Assembly: GCA_016789745.1 (NCBI GenBank)
Contig: JAEUQF010000434.1
Span: forward strand, 1 to 43,358
Origin: Bryobacterales bacterium
GTDB lineage: Bacteria > Acidobacteriota > Terriglobia > Bryobacterales > Bryobacteraceae
Reading direction: 5' to 3'
Length of the DNA: 43,358 nucleotides
Both the position numbers and the translations under genes were made by a program. Under the pieces are notes generated by a model. The model saw only the letters and a program-made list of their open reading frames with translations, was not told the DNA's origin and did no database searches. Within the stretch, counting starts at the first letter, position 1; each line of letters starts with the position of its first letter. Positions 35,023 to 43,039 of the stretch are shown in pieces.

Positions 35023-35994
35023 TTATCTTGTCTCCTGGATATACTGCGCTCTCTTGCTGGCGAAGTCTTGCTTCAAGGCCTCCATTGCCTTCTGCCATTC
35101 CCCACAGTACGTGCACTCGCAATCCGGCCAGTAATTTCTCGACAACACCGTCAAATCCACCTTTGGCTGCAACAAGCTTCCCGGTCCCGCCTTCGCCTTC
35201 CCCGTACTCTGCGCTGCCTTCCAGGCATCTTCGAACTTCGGCGCCGCCGCCACCATCTGGCTGCTGTACTTCGGATCGGCCCCCATACGGAAACGGTAAA
35301 TGTCGTCCAGGATGTCGTCTTCCGGGTAGTACGGCAACGCGCTCGCCGTATCCACTTTCGCCGCATCCGGCCTGGCGTCCCAGATATCGTAAGCCTTATC
35401 GGAGAACTTGATCATCCGCTTGGACATCGTCGGATACAGGCATACCAGCCCGCCCAGCACCATCCCCTTCTTCATCGATGACTTCGCCATATCCTCCACC
35501 ACGTCGTACAACACATCGAAGACCGTTTCCCGCTTATTCACCAGAACCGACTCGGTCACCTTCGTGATCAGATCCAGCGACTCCGCCAATTCCACCGCCT
35601 CCGCGAACTTCCAGATCGATGTCCCCACGCGCAGCAGCGGACACGCTACCGCAGCCACAAACACCAGCGCCTTCATCACCTGAATCAGCTTTTCGCGTTC
35701 CGCCTTCTCCTGGATCTCCGCGATCCGGGCCGCCCGTGCCGAGACAATCTCCCGCCGGTACTGGCACAACGGAATGCAGCGCGTGACCATCCACCCCGTC
35801 TTCACGACGTGGCTCTTCATCCCCTTCGCGCTCACGATGTCGCTGTCGGTCACAAACCCCATGGCCGCACCGCGAGCCTTGGTCGCCGTCGATGCCGGTT
35901 GCGCCACGTAGCCGCCGTCAATGACCCACGCCCCTGCCGTTACTTCGATGAAGTACAGCCCCGTATTACTCTTCGCGAAGAATGTAACGTTCAC
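35023..35994 (-). CDS. Unknown protein with central hydrophobic segments and Cys-rich tail
   Basis: This 323-residue protein is not recognised. The start is GTG 35994, about 6 bases after AGGGG. There is no N-terminal signal; the N-terminus is beta-rich (GLYFIEVTAGAWVIDGGY). A long helix (about 82-105) leads into a hydrophobic stretch at 106-124 (VMKALVFVAAVACPLL) and a second at about 176-189, so it may be a membrane protein or insert into membranes. Near the C-terminus is DCECTYCGEW (Cys292, 294 and 297), a possible metal site. It lies 96 bases downstream of a DUF1552 gene on the same strand, with a palindrome between them. A secreted effector, or a partner of the DUF1552/DUF1592 pair, are both open possibilities. 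Confidence 0.68.
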   Translation of the reverse strand: MNVTFFAKSNTGLYFIEVTAGAWVIDGGYVAQPASTATKARGAAMGFVTDSDIVSAKGMKSHVVKTGWMVTRCIPLCQYRREIVSARAARIAEIQEKAEREKLIQVMKALVFVAAVACPLLRVGTSIWKFAEAVELAESLDLITKVTESVLVNKRETVFDVLYDVVEDMAKSSMKKGMVLGGLVCLYPTMSKRMIKFSDKAYDIWDARPDAAKVDTASALPYYPEDDILDDIYRFRMGADPKYSSQMVAAAPKFEDAWKAAQSTGKAKAGPGSLLQPKVDLTVLSRNYWPDCECTYCGEWQKAMEALKQDFASKRAQYIQETR

Positions 35995-36012
35995 TGTTTG
36001 CCCCTTGCTGCG

Positions 36013-36032
36013 GAGACAGCCTGAGCTGTCTC
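36013..36032. terminator. Perfect 8-bp palindrome after a DUF1552 gene
   Basis: GAGACAGC (36013-36020) and GCTGTCTC (36025-36032) pair perfectly around CTGA. It lies between the DUF1552 stop and the next gene start on the minus strand. There is no strong U-run. It may be a terminator, or a copy of a short dispersed palindromic element. Confidence 0.45.
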
Positions 36033-36090
36033 AACTGCTATTGCGCAGCAATGGCAAACGGCGGGTCAGATACCGAACGCGCCGCCCTGC

Positions 36091-37383
36091 TTACACCACC
36101 TCAACCAGCTTCCGCTGCGCCGTCGGAAACGCTCCAATCCGCAGCCCCAGCACTTCCTCACCCAGCGTCAGATACAAATCGCCCAGCGTCCCGGTGGTCT
36201 GCGTATGCAGCCCCGTCTTCATCTTCCCCGCATGCCCGGCCAGAATCACCGCCAGATTATTGTTCTTATGCGAATTCGCCTCCGCATGCTCATGTACGAA
36301 TAACAGCGCCGTGTTATCCAGCATGTTTCCCGCACCTTCCGGCGTCGCCTTCAACTTACCCACCAGGTACGCGAATTCCTCCACATGCCACCTGCAGATA
36401 TCCCGCAGAATGCGCATCCCCCGAGGCGTCTCCACCTGCCCGTGCGTATACTCGTGATGCCGCTGCGACGTATGCCCCAGCCACGGAAACCGCGACAATC
36501 CCTGGCACTTGGTCAACATATACGACGCAATCCGCGTCTGTCCGGACGCAAACGCATGCACCAGCAGATCGCTCTGCAGCTTCGCAATGCGCGGCCAGTC
36601 CCGCAGATCCCCGCCTTCTTCCGGCCGCTCCACCACCGTCCGATACTCCGGCGGCAGGCTCGCCACCGACTTCTCCACATCCCGCACCGACGTCAGATAC
36701 TCATCCAGCCGCACCTGGTCGGCCTTGCCCAACTGCCCCAACACCTGGCGAGTCTCTTCCTGCACCGCGTCGAGAATGCTCTTCTGCCGCTCCATCCAGG
36801 CCCGGTCCCGCACCCCAAACAGCCGGTCGAATAACCGGTGCGGCAACATCTCCGGAGGCAGCGGCCGATCCCGATCCGCCCAACTCATATTGCGCTGGAT
36901 CGCCTCCCCAAAACACTCCTGCGAGACTCCGATCTCCACGCTCCGGAACCGGTACTTCTCCCCCGTCTTCCGCGCCAGAACCTGGTCAAACGAAGGCCCA
37001 CCCGCCCCGCGCCCCGTGTACGGCTTGCCCGACAGCACCGCGCTCATCGAAGGATAGTGGCTGTTGCCCGGCCCCGGCAGCCGCGCCGCCGGACTGTCCA
37101 ACCCCGTAATCACATGAATGTCGTTCTTAAACGGAGCCAGCGGCCGCAGGCAGGGCGTGATCTCGAAATCCCTGCCCACCCCCTGCGGCACCCAATACTT
37201 CTCCGGGATGCCGTTCCCGTTGAACCAGAACACAAACCGCGGCTCTACCGCCTGCCCCGTCGCCGCGTACGCCGTGCCGTTGCCATTAAACATCGCTGCC
37301 AACGGCGGAAGCCCGATCCGTACCGCCGATCCAGCCACACCCACGCCGCGCAAAAATCTCCGCCGGGATAAGGAAGCCGCCAT
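36091..37383 (-). CDS. DUF1552 protein with Tat signal, second copy
   Basis: This 430-residue protein has a Tat signal (SRRRFLRGVGVAG). Family segments are visible as WFNGNGIPEKYWVP, VITGLDSPA, FDQVLARKTGEKYRFRSVEIG, NMSWADRDRPLPPE, RLDEYLTSVRDVEKSV, YMLTKCQGLSRFPWL and HTSQRHHEYTHG. It is clearly diverged from the DUF1552 protein encoded at 20378-21700, so it is not a recent duplicate. The ATG overlaps the stop of its DUF1592 partner by one base (TGATG), showing translational coupling. Function unknown; it is probably a folded, exported redox or metal protein. Confidence 0.92.
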   Translation of the reverse strand: MAASLSRRRFLRGVGVAGSAVRIGLPPLAAMFNGNGTAYAATGQAVEPRFVFWFNGNGIPEKYWVPQGVGRDFEITPCLRPLAPFKNDIHVITGLDSPAARLPGPGNSHYPSMSAVLSGKPYTGRGAGGPSFDQVLARKTGEKYRFRSVEIGVSQECFGEAIQRNMSWADRDRPLPPEMLPHRLFDRLFGVRDRAWMERQKSILDAVQEETRQVLGQLGKADQVRLDEYLTSVRDVEKSVASLPPEYRTVVERPEEGGDLRDWPRIAKLQSDLLVHAFASGQTRIASYMLTKCQGLSRFPWLGHTSQRHHEYTHGQVETPRGMRILRDICRWHVEEFAYLVGKLKATPEGAGNMLDNTALLFVHEHAEANSHKNNNLAVILAGHAGKMKTGLHTQTTGTLGDLYLTLGEEVLGLRIGAFPTAQRKLVEVV

Positions 37384-39311
37384 CAGTTTTTCCCCTCTCC
37401 TCGAAACGCCTCGCTCGAAGCTAACGCCATTATAAGTTCGCCAAACTGAAATTGCGACCTGCGGAACCGCTCCAGTGCGGCGTCAATCACAGCATTGTCC
37501 TCCGCCCGCTCATGCCGCCCCACCGCATACCGGAACACCTGCTTCACCACGCACTTCTGGCAATTCGGCTCCACCGCCAACCTCCGCCCCAACCCGGCCG
37601 GATTCGAAAAGTCCGAATCCGCCAACCCCCGCACCGTCCCCTGCGGATTAATGTCCAACAGATACTCGGTCGGCTTCACCTTCCGCTTCGTCTTCACTTC
37701 ATCGAACGTCGGCGCAATCACGATCAGCTCCTTCTCGCGGAACTTCCCAATCGCATCGAAGTTCTCAAACCCATACCCAATTGGATCCACCAGCGTATGG
37801 CAACCCGCGCAGACCTGGTTCGACAAATGCACCCCCAGCCGCTGCCGCTGCGTCACGGGCTTCTCATCGGTCACCGGCGGCAGCGTCGTGCTTACGCCCG
37901 CCGGCGGTGGCGGCACCTGCTGGCATAGAAAATGCTCCCGGATGAATAGCCCGCGCTCGGTCGGCGATGTATCGGCCGGCTTCGACGTTACCGTCAGGAA
38001 CGCCGCCTGCCCCACGATGCCCGCTCGCGGAAAGCCCGCCGGAAACGCCGTCTTCGCCCACGGCTCCTGGGGTGCATCCACTCCATACAACCGCGCCAGC
38101 TCCGGCACCAGGTACGAATACGGCGCCGAAAAGAACTCCATGAAGTTCCCACCGCCCCACGCCAACTCGCGGAACAGCCGCGTCGTCTCCTCAATCATCA
38201 GCCCCACCAGCTCAGGCGAAAACTCCGGGAACCGCTGGCGGTCCCGCAACGCCCCCCGCAACCGGTCAAATCGCAGCCACTGCGCCAGGAACTCATCGAA
38301 GGCCGGCTGCGCCTTCTCCTTCACCGCCAGCATCCGCCGCACCTGCTTCTCAATCCCCGCCCGAGTTGCCAGTTCGCCCGATCCCGCCGCTGCCAATAAC
38401 GCCTCGTCCGGCATCGTGTCCCAAAGAAAGTACGACAGCCGGCTCGCCACGCCATACGCCCCCGGCTCTAGATGAAACAGAAAATGCGGGCTCTGCAGCA
38501 TCGTCTCCACCACAATCTGCGCACCCTTCAAGAACTCCGGCTCCCGTGCGAACAGCCGCCCGTACTTCGCCGTCTCCGCCTCCGTCAACGGACGCCGGAA
38601 CGCCCGCCGTCCGAACTCGCGGATAAACCGCGCCGCACAGCCCGCCTCCGCCGCCGCGCACGGAAGCAGCTTCCTCGTATCCCCCTTCGCAAAGGCACCG
38701 CGCGCCAACCGCTCCGCCGCCCGCGAATACGCCTCCGCCAACAGCGGCGACACCGATTGCCCATCCGCCTGGTTCGTAAACCCATTCACGAAGTCTTCAT
38801 TCGGAAACTGATCCGCCGGCCGCGTCTCTTCCCCCAGCAGATCCCGCACCGTATGGTTGTATTGCGAATGCGTCAGCCGCCGCATCACCGGCCGCGACCC
38901 GCCGCCCGCGCCACTCCCCACCTTCACTACGTACTCCGGCTGCTTCGCCAGATACTCCACATACGCCCGCAGTGCCGTCTCGTCTGCCGTTCCCTTGCGA
39001 ATCCGCTCCCCACCCCCATGCGGCATCCGTCCGGTCGGCTTCTTCCACAACAGGCTCTCTTCCACCTGGCCGGCTGTCACGAACCGCCGCAGCGATCGCC
39101 CAAACTCCGCGATCACTGCCGCCTCCGGAGCACCACCCCCGGCAGCCTCCTCCGGAAATTGCAGCCGCGTCGTCGACCCCACGCCGTTATCGCTGTGACA
39201 CTGACGGCATTGCGCCCGCTCCAGCACAGGCCAGAGCCCCGTGCCGAAATCCACGCTTTGTCCCCGTATAGCGCCCGCGCTAATCAGTAGTATCCAGAAT
39301 GCAGCCCGCAT
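37383..39311 (-). CDS. DUF1592-family protein with two c-type haem motifs, second copy
   Basis: This 642-residue exported protein has a signal peptide (AFWILLISAGAIRG), a cytochrome-type region with CRQCH, DUF1587 (MRRLTHSQYNHTVRDLLGEE), DUF1595 (FIREFGRRAFRRPL), DUF1592 (FLFHLEPGAYG, RLSYFLWDTMPDE), DUF1588 with CAGCH then VDPIGYGFENFD, and DUF1585 (FRYAVGRHERAED). An extra Cys pair, CQKC, precedes the last domain. It is about 170 residues shorter than the first copy and lacks its middle beta-rich domain, so the two pairs probably serve different substrates. It is co-transcribed with the DUF1552 gene downstream. The ribosome site is weak. Confidence 0.92.
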   Translation of the reverse strand: MRAAFWILLISAGAIRGQSVDFGTGLWPVLERAQCRQCHSDNGVGSTTRLQFPEEAAGGGAPEAAVIAEFGRSLRRFVTAGQVEESLLWKKPTGRMPHGGGERIRKGTADETALRAYVEYLAKQPEYVVKVGSGAGGGSRPVMRRLTHSQYNHTVRDLLGEETRPADQFPNEDFVNGFTNQADGQSVSPLLAEAYSRAAERLARGAFAKGDTRKLLPCAAAEAGCAARFIREFGRRAFRRPLTEAETAKYGRLFAREPEFLKGAQIVVETMLQSPHFLFHLEPGAYGVASRLSYFLWDTMPDEALLAAAGSGELATRAGIEKQVRRMLAVKEKAQPAFDEFLAQWLRFDRLRGALRDRQRFPEFSPELVGLMIEETTRLFRELAWGGGNFMEFFSAPYSYLVPELARLYGVDAPQEPWAKTAFPAGFPRAGIVGQAAFLTVTSKPADTSPTERGLFIREHFLCQQVPPPPAGVSTTLPPVTDEKPVTQRQRLGVHLSNQVCAGCHTLVDPIGYGFENFDAIGKFREKELIVIAPTFDEVKTKRKVKPTEYLLDINPQGTVRGLADSDFSNPAGLGRRLAVEPNCQKCVVKQVFRYAVGRHERAEDNAVIDAALERFRRSQFQFGELIMALASSEAFRGEGKN

Positions 39312-39336
39312 AGCCGTACCCGCTATGCTATCGCAG

Positions 39337-40086
39337 CTACGCCGGCCGTACCTCGCCGTTGCGCATCACCATCATCTGCCGCCCACCCGCCTTCGCAAAC
39401 GCCCTCCCATGCTTGAATGGATACGCCTCCTCAAACCGCGGCAGAATAAACCAGTCCCCATTACTCTGGATATAGCCCCATTTGCCATCCATCTTCACCG
39501 CCGCCACGCCATCCTGAAATACACTCCCGGCCTGAAATCGCGGCCGTACCACCCAATCGCCCACCCGGTTTACATACCCGCACCGCACAAACTCCACCAA
39601 CGCCCGCCCTTCGCTAAAAGCGTCCGCCCGGCTGAACCGCAGCTCAATCACTTCCCGTCCCGTCAGATCCACATACCCGTACGAATCGCTCCGGCTCACC
39701 GCCGCCAGCCCTTCACTGAACTCCGCCGCCGTGTCGTAGATCGCCGAAATCCGCAGGTGCCCCTGCGAATCGACATATCCCCACTTGCCCATCTGCTCCA
39801 CCGGCTCCAAAGATACCGCCAACTGCTCCTGCGGCTCTTCATACCGAGGCTGATACCGCCCCTCCGCCACCGCCGCATCCAGCTTGATCAGGCTTTCCAG
39901 CGTCTTGAAAGCCTCGTTCAGCAGCTTCATCTTCTCGACACACATCCGTTGTACGCTCGTATCGTTCGGAAAGCGGTCCGGATGCCATACTTTGATCAGC
40001 TGCTTATAATTCTTCTTCACCTCCTCCATGGAGGTTCCGGGCTTGGTTTGTAGAGCGTCGTAGCATTGTTGGCGATCAAGTCCCAT
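39337..40086 (-). CDS. J-domain protein with WG repeats
   Basis: This 249-residue cytoplasmic protein begins with a DnaJ-type J-domain of about 70 residues (CYDALQTKPGTSMEEVKKNYKQ, as CYDALQ and EEVKKNYKQ, then HPD at 35-37), so it should stimulate an Hsp70 (DnaK). About four WG repeats follow (GKWGYVDSQG, YGYVDLTG, CGYVNRVGDW, GKWGYIQSNGDW), which form a beta-repeat binding surface. No Gly/Phe or zinc domain is present, so it is a specialised type C co-chaperone that may recruit DnaK to one client. Its start is 51 bases from the divergent phosphoesterase gene, so both promoters share that short gap. Confidence 0.87.
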   Translation of the reverse strand: MGLDRQQCYDALQTKPGTSMEEVKKNYKQLIKVWHPDRFPNDTSVQRMCVEKMKLLNEAFKTLESLIKLDAAVAEGRYQPRYEEPQEQLAVSLEPVEQMGKWGYVDSQGHLRISAIYDTAAEFSEGLAAVSRSDSYGYVDLTGREVIELRFSRADAFSEGRALVEFVRCGYVNRVGDWVVRPRFQAGSVFQDGVAAVKMDGKWGYIQSNGDWFILPRFEEAYPFKHGRAFAKAGGRQMMVMRNGEVRPA

Positions 40087-40137
40087 AGCGACGAATTACT
40101 GGCTGCAACTATCGTTATCGGCGTGAAAGGAACACCT

Positions 40138-42693
40138 ATGAGAATTGCCTTCATCCTTCTCCTCGCGGCCCTCCCCCTCCTCTGCCAAACCCCCGGCCAA
40201 CCCGTTCGCGCCGTCACCGACCCCGGCGTCGTCACCACCCGCCAGGCCATCACTCCCGCCGGTGTCCCCGCCGTCTTCCAGGGCCGCGTCTACGCCGTCG
40301 ATTTCGGCAAAGACTCCTCCGAACTTTGGGTCCTGTCCGCCACCCACGTCAACCGACTCGACTGGCGCCAGAATCGCGTCCTCGATGCCATCCCCCTCGG
40401 CGGCTCCCCCGGCCTCCAAGGCCTTCGCTACAGCCCCACACTCGACGCCGCCCTTACCGTCGCCGCCACCCGCGATGCCAAAGGCGTCCGCCTCTCCCGC
40501 TTCTCCTCCGGCCAATCCGCCGACATCCAATCCAAACTCGGCACCTTCCTCGGCGGCGCCCTCTCGCTCGCCAAAGACGCTCCCATCGCCGCCGTCCCCC
40601 TCATCTACAACAACCAAATCGCCTTCCTCGACACCGCCGCACGCAAAACCCTCGCCACCGTCAAAACCGAAATCGCCCCCTTCGGTGCCGCGCTCGACCG
40701 CAAGGGCTCCATCGCCTGGGTCACCAACTGGGGCGGCCGCATCCCCACCCCCAAAGACCTCACCGCCCCCACCGGCTACGACCCCAACGTCGACAAAGTC
40801 GTTGTCGACGCCCGCGGCATCGCCTCCACCGGCACCGTCCAGCGCATCGACGTCGCCGCCGCGAAAATCACCCACACCCTCAACGTCGACCCACACCCCG
40901 CCGCCCTCGTCTGGGACGAACCGCGCGCCCGCCTCTACATCGCCAGTTCGAACAAGGACCGCATCACCGTCGTCGACACCAACGCCATGCGCGTCCTTCG
41001 CACCCTCCCCGTCCAACCCTTCGCCGAAAAACCCTACGGCCTAGGCCTCACCGCCCTCGCCATCTCCCCAGACGCCGCCCGCCTCTACGTCGCCTGCGGT
41101 GGCATTAACGCCGTTGCCCTCCTGAACACCGCCACCGGCGCCCTCGACGGCCTCATCCCCACCGCCTGGTACCCCAACACCCTCGCCCTAAGCCCCGATG
41201 GCAAACGCCTCGCCATCGGCGCCCTCCTCGGGGCCGGCTCTGCCTGGCGCGACGAGCCCCGCAAACGCTTTGTCCACGCCTACCGCGGTGCCGCCGCCGT
41301 CGTCGAACTGCCCGACGCCGCCCAACTGGCCAGCTACACCGCCGCCGTCGCGGAAAACAACCATCTCACAATCGCTACCGCCAACGCCGCCCCGCCCCGC
41401 AAGCCCACCCCCGCCTCCAAACCCATCGCCATCCCCGCTCGTGCCGGCGACCCCTCTTTGATCGAACACGTCGTCTACATCATCAAGGAGAACCGTACCT
41501 ACGACCAAGTCCTCGGCGACCTCCCGAAGGGCAACTCCGACCCCTCGCTGGTCATGTTCGGCAACGACGTCACCCCCAACCAGCACCGCCTCTCGGACCA
41601 ATACGTCACCCTCGACAACTTCTACGCCACCGGCGGCAACAGCGCCGACGGACACCAGTGGGTTACCCAGGGGATCCAGAACACCTATTCCCTCTGGCCC
41701 GGCTTCACCGGACGCAGCTACCCCTTCGATGGTTCCGACCCGCTCGCCATCGCCGATTCCGGCTTCCTCTGGGACCAGGCCCTCGCCCGCGGTAAGACAG
41801 TGCGTATCTATGGCGAATACGCCGGCATCACCCGCGAACCCCGCGAATCCCGCGCCAAACTCCTCCAGCGCTGGGCCGCGGGCGACCCGTTCACCAACGA
41901 CGACTGGAAGACCGTCTCCCCCGTCGCCAGCATGAACAAAGTGCTCGCCAGCCGCTACCCTGCCTACACCCTAAACGTGCCCGACGTCGTGCGCGCCAAA
42001 CTCCTCCAGCAGGACATCGACCAGTGGACCAAGTCGGGCAAAATGCCGAACCTGGTGGTCATCCAGATCCCCAGTGACCATACTTCCGGCACCACGCCCA
42101 ACTTCTCCAGCGCCAAAGCCATGGTCGCCGACAACGACTATGCCCTCGGCCTCATGGTCGAGTCACTGTCCAAAACCCCATTCTGGAAAAAGATGGCGAT
42201 CTTCGTCGTCGAAGATGACGCCCAGAACGGCGTCGACCACGTCGACGGCCACCGCACCGTAGCCTTAGCCATCAGCCCCTACACCCGCCGCGGTCACGTC
42301 GATTCCACCTTCTACTCCCACCAGAGCATGGTGAAAACCATCGAACTCATCCTCGGCCTGCCAACGATGTCGTTGTTCGACATGATCGCCCACGACATGC
42401 GCGCGAGCTTCCACGACACCCCGGATTACATGTCCTACACCGCCGAAAAACCCAAACAGGATCTGATGGAGCTGAATCCGTCCACCCAGGCCCTGAAAGG
42501 CGAAGCCCGCCAGGCCGCCCTGGCTTCTCTGAAGATGAACTTCGATTCCCCCGATGCCGCCCCAACCGATCGCGTCAACCGCATCCTCTGGGGCCAGATC
42601 CGCGGCTGGAAAACCGCCTACCCCGGCGTCAAACAAGCTGTCTTCGCCCCCCTCTCGCTAGACCTCGACGACGACGAGCGCGAAGAAAAGTAG
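40138..42693 (+). CDS. YncE-type propeller fused to phosphoesterase (alkaline phosphatase superfamily)
   Basis: The start is the ATG at 40138, 6 bases after AAAGGA, giving a signal peptide (IAFILLLAALPLLCQ). An in-frame ATG 72 bases upstream lies in the shared promoter gap. The 851-residue protein has a seven-bladed YVTN/YncE-like propeller (about 30-420) and a phosphoesterase domain from about 440 (VVYIIKENRTYDQVLGD, YVTLDNFYATGGNSADGHQW, FVVEDDAQNGVDHVDGHR, SMVKTIELILGLP). In this superfamily such residues hold two metals and cleave phosphomono- or diesters. It is a known combined architecture (YncE plus alkaline phosphatase). It is probably periplasmic and may help phosphorus scavenging or phospholipid turnover. 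The substrate is not readable from the sequence. Confidence 0.92.
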   Translation: MRIAFILLLAALPLLCQTPGQPVRAVTDPGVVTTRQAITPAGVPAVFQGRVYAVDFGKDSSELWVLSATHVNRLDWRQNRVLDAIPLGGSPGLQGLRYSPTLDAALTVAATRDAKGVRLSRFSSGQSADIQSKLGTFLGGALSLAKDAPIAAVPLIYNNQIAFLDTAARKTLATVKTEIAPFGAALDRKGSIAWVTNWGGRIPTPKDLTAPTGYDPNVDKVVVDARGIASTGTVQRIDVAAAKITHTLNVDPHPAALVWDEPRARLYIASSNKDRITVVDTNAMRVLRTLPVQPFAEKPYGLGLTALAISPDAARLYVACGGINAVALLNTATGALDGLIPTAWYPNTLALSPDGKRLAIGALLGAGSAWRDEPRKRFVHAYRGAAAVVELPDAAQLASYTAAVAENNHLTIATANAAPPRKPTPASKPIAIPARAGDPSLIEHVVYIIKENRTYDQVLGDLPKGNSDPSLVMFGNDVTPNQHRLSDQYVTLDNFYATGGNSADGHQWVTQGIQNTYSLWPGFTGRSYPFDGSDPLAIADSGFLWDQALARGKTVRIYGEYAGITREPRESRAKLLQRWAAGDPFTNDDWKTVSPVASMNKVLASRYPAYTLNVPDVVRAKLLQQDIDQWTKSGKMPNLVVIQIPSDHTSGTTPNFSSAKAMVADNDYALGLMVESLSKTPFWKKMAIFVVEDDAQNGVDHVDGHRTVALAISPYTRRGHVDSTFYSHQSMVKTIELILGLPTMSLFDMIAHDMRASFHDTPDYMSYTAEKPKQDLMELNPSTQALKGEARQAALASLKMNFDSPDAAPTDRVNRILWGQIRGWKTAYPGVKQAVFAPLSLDLDDDEREEK

Positions 42694-42723
42694 GGCAGAC
42701 GTTCGGCAGACGTCCACGTCTGC
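42694..42723 (+). repeat. Tandem 9-mer and perfect hairpin after the phosphoesterase gene
   Basis: GGCAGACGT occurs twice with an 11-base period (42694-42702 and 42705-42713). The second copy forms a perfect 8-bp hairpin, GCAGACGT-CC-ACGTCTGC (42706-42723). It begins directly after the TAG. It may act as terminator, and may also be a dispersed palindromic element. The 2-base loop is too tight to form without opening one or two pairs. Confidence 0.5.
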
Positions 42724-42754
42724 GCGAGACATCGACTGCTCGCCAGGTTGGGTT

Positions 42755-42838
42755 GTCCTCTGCGCCCTCAGCGGCTCCGCGCGAGATCTTCTTCCAGAAT
42801 CTATCTCGTGGAGACAACGCAAGGGCCGCAGAGAAGAC
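42755..42838. repeat. Imperfect inverted repeat of a dispersed intergenic type
   Basis: The left arm (about 42755-42788, CTCTGCGCCCTCAGCGGCTC then CGCGCGAGAT) and the right arm (about 42803-42838, TATCTCGTGGAGACAACGC then GGCCGCAGAGA) are near reverse complements around TCTTCTTCCAGAATC. Sequence of this CTCTGCG-x-CGGCTC-x-GCGAGA form is, from memory, scattered between genes in many planctomycete and acidobacterial genomes. It is often mistranslated as short proteins reading SRGxAEGAED. It is not coding here. Confidence 0.5.
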
Positions 42839-43039
42839 CGGTTTATCACCATTGGCAGCAAGCTAGGTTGAAAGCCACGATCCCACCACCTACGGCGCTC
42901 TTTGGGCCAGGTCTCCAGGGCTGCTCTCACGAGTCACCCTGAAGCGTAGGTTGCAGAGCACGCAGCCAAGGTGGTGCTGGCCGGCGTCAGGCCTGTCTGC
43001 GCAGCCTTCGTCGGGGCCGAAGCCTGCTCAGCCCTTAGG
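42839..43039. other. Non-coding intergenic stretch, no recognised content
   Basis: With the two repeats above, this forms a 346-base gap, the longest in the window. I see no tRNA fold, no conserved reading frame and no T-rich terminator. One GC-rich imperfect stem lies near 42970-43030 (CTGCGCAGCC and GGGCCGAAGCC). Confidence 0.4.

Noticed and set aside
42629..42930. Short minus-strand frames over the intergenic repeats
   Set aside because: They translate the inverted repeat and palindrome (SRGAAEGAED-type text), a well-known source of spurious proteins.
42839..43039. tRNA or other structured RNA gene in the long gap
   Set aside because: No T-loop (GGTTCGAATCC-like) sequence, no anticodon arm and no cloverleaf could be drawn.
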